DNA of 64,000 nucleotides from Corythucha ciliata (lineage: Eukaryota; Arthropoda; Insecta; Hemiptera; Tingidae): contig CM075940.1 of NCBI GenBank assembly GCA_038030265.1, forward strand, positions 29,674,940 through 29,738,939, in the 5' to 3' direction. Position 1 is the first letter of the stretch; every line of letters begins with the position of its first letter. This document shows positions 56,614-64,000 of the stretch, in pieces. A program made the translations under genes and the position numbers. The notes under the pieces are model-generated. The model had not been told where the DNA came from, did not search any database, and worked only from the letters and a program-made list of their open reading frames with translations.

Positions 56614-58084
56614 TTACCTACTTTTCGTTCCTTTCAAAAGGAAATCTCGCAAATTGTTAAAAGGCATTTCAATAAAAAGCGTCAGAGCCGTCGAAATGAA
56701 AACAATCGCAGCAAACTCAGGTAGATTGAACTAAAAACAAAAGAAAAAATCAATTAAACAAAAAGCTTTGTTCATCATTGAAATAATCAAATAATCTTCC
56801 ATGCCATCTCCACTTACTAATTCATTCAGGGAATAGAAGTCGACGTCCCTTTTTACACCAATATTGTAAAAGAATACGGGGAATTGAATTAAATAAATGG
56901 AATAAGACAGTTTACCGTAGATTTTAAACCACTTCCAAGCTAAGAGTTTTCCGAACCATCCTTTGAAGATACAACCATTAGAATAGACTCAAACACAAGC
57001 AGACTCGTATGGAATTCAAACCGGCAGTCTTTTGAGTACAAGCCAGAATCGTCCAAGCTACGAAAATCCCCCATAAAATTGGGGAGAACGCGTTGTACAA
57101 CGCCGCTTCAAGATTGTCGTAAATGTAGCCGCGGCCCATGTGGTACGGTCCGACAAGAGATATGAGGCCGCAAAAACTCGCTACAATCCACCCGGTAATT
57201 AAATATTTCTACAAACATTAAAATATTGAAATAAATATTCGGGATGAAATACGCTCACTTGATGAGGGAGCGGCGGGCAAACCCATTCAATTTGACGTGT
57301 GAATTTTTTCATGTTTATTTCAAGTTATGAGCTTTAACGGTACGAACTATTTTATTTTCTGTTCAAGTTTAAGAATATCACACTCAAGCTTTGAATTGTG
57401 TTGCCCCTATTGGCCACACTGCAAAAAACCTCACAGTACCCAACATTAAATGGAACAAATTCGAGAATTATACCTTTGAGAACCGTGTATTCGGATTCCT
57501 ATGTATAAATAATGCCAAGCTTACTCCGGTCAGATAAATCGTGAGTCTGTGCAGGGGTAATATGTAAGAATTATCTGCTGAGGCGAATAATTTAGACACT
57601 CTGTAAATATTTATAGTTGAAAATAATTTAAAGGCTTCCTTCAATGAATGTTAGAAAACTTACGGAATGCCAAAATAAATAATGACGCTCAAATTTTGTT
57701 GAAAAGTAATTACTAGCCGGAGGACAGTCGATACAAAAGCTGCTCCTAAAATAATTACTTCAATTGATTGGGTTCCTTTCATTAACGAAATAAGAAGAAC
57801 CGAAAATAGAAAGTGTTGAAAGTCAATTCCTAATTGGTGAGTATGAGTTAAACACTGCAACGAAAAAGATAATGAGAGTGAGTTTCACGCGCTGCGGTAC
57901 AATTTTGGTAGCGACCATGTTCTCAAACCCGAAATAGTTGTGAATGAAAAGCATGTTGCGCCACCAGTGTTGCTTGCATAGTTCCGAATGTTTTCGAACG
58001 ACGGAATTCCACAGAGGTCCTGAATTCAAATCAGGTAGAATCCAAGTGCTTATGATGATGACTGTTAATAAATTCGGTGCTAAT
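56614..58084 (-). CDS. Membrane acyltransferase, nrf-6 family, last six exons
   Basis: Six exons on the minus strand: 58084-57916, 57854-57664, 57600-57474, 57208-57022, 56960-56818 and 56730-56614 (stop TAA). Their phases agree throughout and introns are 61, 63, 265, 61 and 87 bp. The peptide starts LAPNLLTVIIISTWILPDLN, continues SGPLWN, WWRNMLFIHNYFGFENM, then THQLGIDFQHFLFS, LPLHRLTIYLTGVSLALF, GWIVASFCGLISLVGPYHMG, LEAALYNAFSPILWGIFVAW, AWKWFKIYGKLSYSIYLIQF and ends EMPFNNLRDFLLKG. These are the transmembrane blocks of acyltransferase-3 proteins of the nose-resistant-to-fluoxetine type, multi-pass membrane proteins of worms and arthropods. The donor after exon 58084-57916 (ATG|gtcgct) and that after 57208-57022 (G|gtttga) are weak. 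The N-terminal half (signal peptide, NRF domain, first membrane segments) is absent: upstream sequence is a retrotransposon. Whether the gene is whole is unknown; no stop breaks these exons. Confidence 0.85.
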
Positions 58085-59382
58085 CTGTTGAAAGAAAACA
58101 ACAGCAAATCAATTAAACGCCTCCATTTATTCTCGAAGTAAGCTGTCAGAAGTCCAGAACAACGAAACACATCCCTTCGGATTTACAATTATACGCCTGA
58201 CCTGGCCATCTCGTTTCATGCCGTCATGTCTACAGACTGCCAGAAAAAGGACAGGATGAACTCCGGAAGAATATCCACCACGAAAAAATCAGTTCAACAA
58301 TACCAGTACCAATAGGATTTTTCCTGGTGGATTCAAACCTATTTCCGAGGGTTATTCATTAATATGTGACGGTTTTTGTGCAAAAACGTTTCACACTAGC
58401 TGTGCTGGATTCTCAGATAAAGATTTCCATGCTTTTGGGAAGGATTAAGTGGTTTTGCAGGCGTTGCGTTGATAAGGTAGGAACGCTACTTGCCGGTGAG
58501 CAGGCCGCTCTTGACTCTGCCGCTTTGTTTGACGTGGTTGTGAACTTGTGACTCAAATCTAGACTATTTACTGCACGAATGAAAGATTGCTAGAAAAGCT
58601 TGACTGGCAAACCTGGCAAAAATATACATATTTTTTATCAGAATGTCCAGTGTATAAGAACTGGATTTTCGGAGCTTATAATTCTAGCAGCCGCATCTAA
58701 AAATTTGTGTCTTCAGCTTGGTGGAGACCTGGCTCAAACACGAGGAGCTTGAGTTTTATAGAGATTAGCTGGTTACGTTTTAGCTCATGCGTATTGCCGC
58801 TCTTCTTCTCATCATGGTGGTTGTTGTACTTTCGTGAAAGAGGGCATTTCTTTTCGACTACTGTCGGATGTGAACGGTCTAAGCATCGAGCGGGTTTTTC
58901 GAGGTGTCTGCAGGTCTTCTTGAAGCGAGCAAACCGAGCGCTGCATGAGAAACTTTCCTGGATCGACTTCAACAAGCCTGATCTCTAATGACCATTGGGA
59001 ACAGAGCTGTAGTTATATGCGTGGACTTCAACTTCAATCCTGGCTGTAGGCAAGAAAAGAACTTCCGGAGATTAATGACTTCTTTCTGGATAGTGCTAAA
59101 ACTCCTTCCGCGTCTTTGGCCAGGGACGGTCGAATGGATTCCCCCCGCACATCACCAACGTTCAATTGCTCCAACTGGTGGTTCTTTCGCTTTCAGGGAA
59201 GTTACGGTGGAACAGGTACACAAAAGGCTCTTTGCGATTTGAAAATTAGTCATTCTACTGACATTTATGGCCTCTCCAGTACTATGCTAAGCCATGTTTA
59301 TGATTTAATTTGCGAACCTCTTTGTCATCTCTTGAATCTCATAATTAAGTCTGCGTCATTTCCTTCGAGTTTCAAGTACTCC

Positions 59383-61657
59383 TACAGACATGTGTCTTCT
59401 TCTCGGGCCTGACTTAAACTCCTTGGAGTTTATTGTCTAGCCATACTATTTGTACGATCGGGAAGTGGCCCGACACGTGCAATGTCTGTTAGTCCGTACT
59501 TCAACTCCCTGTCAGCCGCACCCACCGGCCAAAGTGGGCACGTCTCGGTAGAGACCGAGTGGCGGTGGGGAGCCATGCAGGTGCAAGTGCCATGAAGTAC
59601 GGGGTTCGTCCGCTTGGCTGCGGGAATTTACCAGCACCATCAACCCGGTCGGGCATAGGGACCAGCCGGGAAGTTGACAGTGAACTGGAGCAGTCAATGT
59701 GTGTAGGGGATTGGGACGAATGTGCCGGGGAGGTCAGAAAGATATCAGTGGGGTCAGAGGGATCAGAGATTGCTCTTAGTTTACCCGCAACATCAATCCA
59801 ACTCGGCATTAGAAGGCCGAGTCAGGAAGTTGATGCAAGCGGGATATTTGTGTGGGCCATGGTTGCCCCGAGACCTCTTCGATGGTACCATCCCCTAGCA
59901 AATCCGTTCAACCGCTGAACAGCTGCTCGAGAGGTGATTAAATGATGTGGTAATCGAGGTTGACTCCAGATGACGCGGAGATCCGTGTAATTTGGACAGC
60001 TCCAGAGGACATGGGCTGCGGTCTCCTCTCGGTGGCAACATGGGCTATCCGGCGAGTCTCTTCTTCGATAGAAATGGAGTTTACCGTTAAAGCTACCGTG
60101 TCCAGTGAGGAGCTGGATTGCAGGGTAGGATAGTAGGCGTAGGTGAAGCATACGCATGCGCTGCTGAATCGAGGGAATGATATTGTGTAGATGACGTCCG
60201 GTGTTGTTTTGGTCCCATCGTTGTTGCCACTCTGCAATCAAGCCACGCCTTACAGCCCGACGGTACGAGGTAAAATCCTGCTCATCAGGAACTGCCATAA
60301 TCCAGTCTGGCCGTGGAAGATCCGAATTCAGGCGTTTAAGTTGGATCGCAAGGTTCTCATCGAGAAGAAGGTCTATTGGGGGGACGCCAGCCAGAACATG
60401 GCATGTTGAGTGCGCTGTGGTAGCGTATGCTTTAAGCACCTGCAGTAGTATCAGACGCTGAATCGTGAGAATCTTGTTTCTAGCACGCTGACTAGCACGG
60501 GGCCACCATGCAATACACCCATAAAGGATGCGTGGAACCAGTCCCTGCTGGTAATATACGAGTCTTGAGGATAGAGATGTCCCCCATCCTGGGCCGGACA
60601 GTCCACGAAGGAAACGACGAAGCGGTAGAACTCGCTCCCGTAACAGTTGGAGATGTGGCAAAGCTGTGAAACGGCGGTCTAAGATTACGCCAAGGTAAAC
60701 TGGCTTTTTGGTCAGGGGGAGAGTTCTCCCGTCTCGAAGTAATATGTGGTTGGTGCGTATTCGGCCCCGAGCGACGAATGTTTGTGTTTTGGAGATTGCG
60801 AGACGCAGGCGCGTTGAATCACACCATTGTTCTACGCACTTCAAGGCTTCAAAGACACGGTCACAGAGGTGATCAATATCGGTGGCTCTAATGATGATGG
60901 CCAAGTCATCAACATACGCGATTGTTTGGAAATTAAGATTCGTGAGGCGTCGCAGTAGTTCACTGAAAGTTAAAGCCCAAAGGGCGCAGGCGAGGACCGC
61001 TCCTTGGAGACATCCTGCGGTGATAGGGTATCTTACCCCATTGCAGTGTGCAGTTCTGCCAGTGAAGTAACTACAAAGGAGGCGATACAAGTTGGATGGG
61101 ATTCTCGTTTCGCGCAGGGCAGTTAGGATAGCTGGCTGCCATAGCTCGTTAAATGCTCCTGATATGTCCAAGAAGAGAACCACAGTAGTATCTCGCGAAG
61201 GCGTCGCTAGTTCCTCCCTGAGCCGATTTATGGCATGTGCTGTCGAGCACACGGGCATGCCACCATACTGTGATGGGTGCGCCCTAACTTCGAGGAATGG
61301 GTGCAGTGCAGTTAGGATAAGCTTCTCGAAAACTTTAGCCTCAGTTGACATTATGCTTATAGGACGGTACGAGCCTGGCAGTGACCTGTCCCGATGAGGA
61401 CCCTTTAGAAGGAGGCGTAATCGGCAGCTCTTCCACGCGACGGGGAAGTATCCTAGATGCAAACACCGGTTAAATATGTTCGTTAGCATATCAACATAAT
61501 GTCTGCTGAGGGTAGCGTTACGGACGTGCTCCCCGTGAATGCCAGAAGGGCCTGGGGCCTTGGACGTGGCTGATCCTTGCATTGCAGTAGCTACTTGTTC
61601 ATTCGTCCATTGTGGGTGTAAGGGTGTGTCAAGGGGAGCAAGCACTGACTGGCGTAC
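59383..61657 (-). mobile_element. 5'-truncated R1-like non-LTR element inserted in the plus-strand element
   Basis: Bounded by the 12-base duplication ttcaagtactcc (59371-59382 and 61658-61669). Removing the insert and one copy rejoins the host element in frame (FPSSFKYS|KTFPLLKKGS), which proves the boundaries. The endonuclease half of the element is missing. Coding runs from 61657 to 59822; about 440 bases of 3' untranslated sequence follow and there is no A-tail. Confidence 0.9.
59822..61657 (-). pseudogene. R1-like reverse transcriptase, N-terminally truncated, frame open
   Basis: About 611 residues in one open frame: thumb-preceding HPQWTNEQVATAMQ, KAPGPSGIHGEHV, YRPISIMSTEAKVFEKL, FLDISGAFNELWQPAI, AGCLQGAVLACALW and catalytic AYVDD, then a C-terminal CCHREETAAHVLWSCP zinc motif typical of R1-group ORF2. 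The open frame extends upstream to 61756, but the first 33 residues are antisense of the host element and not part of the protein. Having lost its endonuclease and promoter, the copy is not autonomous. Positions 60276-60644 are the source-like match for the fragment at 48785-49153. Confidence 0.85.
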
Positions 61658-62955
61658 TTCAAGTACTCCAAGACTTTTCCACTTCTGAAGAAGGGTTCGC
61701 CTGATTCTCCATCGAATTTTCGCCCTATCTCCGTCGTTCCATGTGTGACAAGGCACTTGAATCGATTTTGTTCTCTGAACTCTCGAGTTACTTTGAAAAA
61801 AATAAACTGTTTTCGTCTGGTCAATTTGGTTTTCGTGCGGGAAGGGGGACGGTGGACGCGGTTACCACGATGGTGAGAGATATCCTGAGCTCTTAGGAGA
61901 GCTCTTTTGGACCCTGCTCGTTGTTCTTCGACCTGAGCAAGGCTTTCGACCTCGTTGACCATGACCTCTTACTTCGAAAGTTGGAATTCTATGGTTTTGA
62001 GTCTTCTGCTCTCGAGTTGATGGCATAGGGAATTCTCTGATTTTAAACTTGCTCTCTTTGGAGTCCCACAGGGTTTCGTCCTCGGGACTTGGCATTCTGT
62101 TTTCCTCCTAATACAAAGTGTTTTTTTACGCCGACGGTATTACTCTGATATATTCTGAAAATGGCAACAGTGGAAGAGTGCGTTAAAATCGTGCGAGACT
62201 GGTGCCAAGTCAATGGCCTCAGTTTGAATCACAATAAAACACAGAGCCTTCAAGTGAGTTTGAAACGTTCGAGCGGTCATTCTACTAATGTTGTTTGTAG
62301 AACAACATTCTACAACCTAGGATTCTTCTATGGATTGGGACCCTCATGTTGACGGTCTTTTCATACTCCGTCGGCTAAAGTCTTCACTGGATGAAATGAC
62401 TCTCCTTAAGGTCTACTTCGCGTTTTTTCGTAGCCATCTTACATATGGAACAATATTGTGGGGGAACGCTGGGCGGCTCTGAGGCTCCGGGGGGGGGGGC
62501 GGGTTGAAAGTGTTCAAACTGCAGAAAAAGGCTATAAGGCTACTGAAAGGCTTTGGGTCGAGGGAGTCCTGTCGAGGTTCTTTTGAGGATCTACGCACCG
62601 GCTTTTGAGGTCTTATACCGGTCTATTCATTTAACAATGCCTTCTGTATGTGAAGGGGAGTCCAACTGTTTCTTTCCATGATGTTCATATCTATGAGACC
62701 AGAGGAGCGCACAAGATTGTGGGTCAAATCAATTAACAGTTTCTTGGGAGTGGGTACCAAGCTGTTCAACTGCGTGCCTGTCGAATTGAGGAACCTTGAA
62801 GAGAGCTATTTCAGGAAGAAAATGAAGGCTTTCATCACGGAAGCTGAGCCCTACGCGCTTCAAGATTTTATTGAATATTTTTAAACTTTGTTAAAAAAAA
62901 CAAAGACTTGACGCTGTATTTGTCAGAAGACGGCTGTAAGAAATAAATAAATAGT

Positions 62956-64000
62956 CAACTTCATATTGAGTAGTTCCCCACCCTGAAACCGTATATTTCG
63001 CTCCAGAATCTTCCGTCCTTCGTCTTTCCTCACAATCAGCACTAAAGGATATAATCTTTCAAATATCCAGGTGGTTTACGTTGTCTGGTAGGTCGATGTG
63101 GACGAGAAGGTTGAGGCTGGCTTGGTGAATCGTGCTGGGTGGAAACATCGCCGGAGGAACTGGCATGCGGCGATGTATCAACTGGAGGTGGATCAGACTG
63201 AGGAGAGAATTGAGTATTCTGACCAGCAAGTTGATTAGGAAATGGAATTCCGTAACATTGTTGTGAACTGTGTGTTGGTGCAAAAGTCACATGCTTTTTT
63301 GGTACTAGCGTCGAGATCAATTGATTAATGTGACGTTTGACGTGTCGCCCAGAGTCTAATTCGATGACATAGTGCAGCTGTCCAAGTTTTCTTATAACGG
63401 CACCGAACTGCCAAACATCTTTGTTTCCCACGTGAACTTTTGTTTGAATTCTCTCCCCCACGCGAAGTGAGCGAACGCGCATAGAACACGGTTTAGAGGG
63501 AATCATCGCTTTTAAGTTGGAAAGGAGAGCATCGAGGCGAGTACGGAGTTTACTTTTTAAATATATCTCGGCAGGAGACTGACCGGTAGACAGGGGTGTA
63601 GTTCTGTAGTAAAACATGATTTTTTGTAGTTTGATGGAAAGCGGGGTCGTATCATCAGCGGCAGCTTTGAGGCGTCTTTTTAGCGTCTGGATGCAGCGTT
63701 CCGCAAGACCATTCGTGGCAGGGTGACTTGGGGCGCTGAATTTCTGGAAGATCCCACGTTCCTCGCTTTTAAAAGCGGATGCATTGTCGGATACTAGAAC
63801 TGAAGGATAACCATGAACGGTGAATATGTTTTCGAGGAGAGCGATGGTCTGTGCTGAGAACGGTGCGTTTCGAATGGTGCGCACTTCTGCCCACTTTGAT
63901 TTTGTGTCTATGCAGATAAGAAAAAAATGTCCTTCAACTGGACCCGCATAGTCGACATGAACCCTGTCCCAGTTCTCGTCGAGCTGATCCCAAGGATGAA
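62956..64000 (-). mobile_element. 3' part of a Gypsy element related to the inner Gypsy
   Basis: Continues past the right edge of the window. It holds the integrase end (next feature) and, at 62956-63041, sequence after the stop codon. A weak purine tract (gggtggggaac on the minus strand) is seen, but no LTR can be assigned before the sequence gives way to the neighbouring element. Confidence 0.7.
63042..64000 (-). CDS. Gypsy integrase C-terminal region, open to the window edge
   Basis: The frame is open from 63998 to the stop at 63042 (~319 residues seen). It shows HVDYAGPVEGHFFLICIDTK, SDNASAFKSE and NGLAERC, the three catalytic D,D,E positions, then FYYRTTPLSTGQSPAEIYLK, a C-terminal LRVGERIQTKVHVG domain and a proline/serine-rich tail ending PPGYLKDYIL. 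It is the closest relative in the window to the inner Gypsy pol (38104-41490), sharing domain order and tail, but clearly diverged. The segment between SDNAS and GIFQKF is shorter than in the inner element (SEERGIFQKF for SDHFKIFCKNHGIFQK), suggesting a small internal deletion in the integrase core. Confidence 0.88.
   Translation of the reverse strand, partial: HPWDQLDENWDRVHVDYAGPVEGHFFLICIDTKSKWAEVRTIRNAPFSAQTIALLENIFTVHGYPSVLVSDNASAFKSEERGIFQKFSAPSHPATNGLAERCIQTLKRRLKAAADDTTPLSIKLQKIMFYYRTTPLSTGQSPAEIYLKSKLRTRLDALLSNLKAMIPSKPCSMRVRSLRVGERIQTKVHVGNKDVWQFGAVIRKLGQLHYVIELDSGRHVKRHINQLISTLVPKKHVTFAPTHSSQQCYGIPFPNQLAGQNTQFSPQSDPPPVDTSPHASSSGDVSTQHDSPSQPQPSRPHRPTRQRKPPGYLKDYIL

Larger units (their letters stand above)
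58226..62884 (+). pseudogene. Remnants of non-LTR ORF1 and ORF2 coding
   Basis: Coding sense is recoverable only in fragments across all three plus frames, as listed under the element. The endonuclease region is nearly unreadable; the RT region retains the FFDLSKAFDLVDHDLLLRKL block at about 61925-61985 and a GVPQG-like trace (LFGVPQGF) near 62050. It is not functional. Confidence 0.65.
58200..62955 (+). mobile_element. Degraded non-LTR retrotransposon with PHD-type ORF1, split by an R1-like element
   Basis: The 5' end is not fixed. ORF1 traces begin near 58226 (MSTDCQKKDRMNS) and show a PHD-like finger in shifted frames at about 58350-58490 (CDGFCAKTFHTSC, then WFCRRC). ORF2 pieces follow: DLKISHSTDIYGLSS at 59235-59280, then, after the insertion 59383-61657, LKKGSPDSPSNFRPISV at about 61690, FGFRAGRGTVDAV, FFDLSKAFDLVDH and a C-terminal RPEERTRLWVKSIN...DFIEYF ending at 62884. 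The 3' end is an (AAATA)-type short repeat (62940-62955). Many stops and frameshifts. Architecture resembles the intact element at 27542-32839. It lies upstream of the first recognised exon of the acyltransferase gene. Confidence 0.75.

Noticed and set aside
61658..61756. N-terminus of the 644-codon minus frame starting at 61756
   Set aside because: The target duplication at 61658-61669 shows that these codons are antisense of the host non-LTR element, not part of the R1-like protein.

Overview
The window is animal nuclear DNA, most likely from an arthropod. The evidence is spliced host exons with very short introns (61-87 bp, one of 265 bp), Copia, Gypsy and several non-LTR retrotransposons, tRNA-derived SINEs, AT-rich spacers, and one exon resembling the cytoplasmic domain of arthropod teneurins. 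The species cannot be named from the sequence. There is no operon, CRISPR array, phage or plasmid module.

Layout. 1-3.8 kb: end of a TIR transposon, a small ~30-bp minisatellite and one host exon (teneurin-like, 2012-2694, +). 3.8-18.9 kb: long arrays of a degenerate ~30-bp minisatellite, one enclosed by terminal inverted repeats (4791-6736), one split by an R2-like non-LTR element (14575-17933) with a 13-bp target-site duplication (TSD). 19.07-23.47 kb: an intact Copia element (-) with identical 141-bp LTRs. 24.2-27.25 kb: a second minisatellite, two SINE families and more of the ~30-bp family. 27.54-32.84 kb: a full-length two-ORF non-LTR element (-) with a 16-bp TSD. 33.9-35.4 kb: the ~30-bp minisatellite in the opposite orientation. 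36.5-49.5 kb: a decayed Gypsy element with 37-38-bp LTRs that holds a second Gypsy element, an RNase H-bearing non-LTR element and a transplanted 369-bp fragment. 49.6-54.35 kb: an intact Gypsy element (-) with identical 210-bp LTRs. 56.6-58.1 kb: the last six exons of a host membrane acyltransferase of the nrf-6 family (-). 58.2-62.96 kb: a broken non-LTR element (+) split by a 5'-truncated R1-like element (-). 63-64 kb: the 3' end of a Gypsy pol gene (-).

How it works together. Only two host genes can be supported, both partial. Everything else is transposable elements and their by-products. The nesting gives a relative chronology: the short-LTR Gypsy is older than its inserts; the Copia element and the 49.6-54.35 kb Gypsy element are young by LTR identity and open frames, and are the best candidates for activity. 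All coordinates and repeats were read by eye; no alignment or database search was run.
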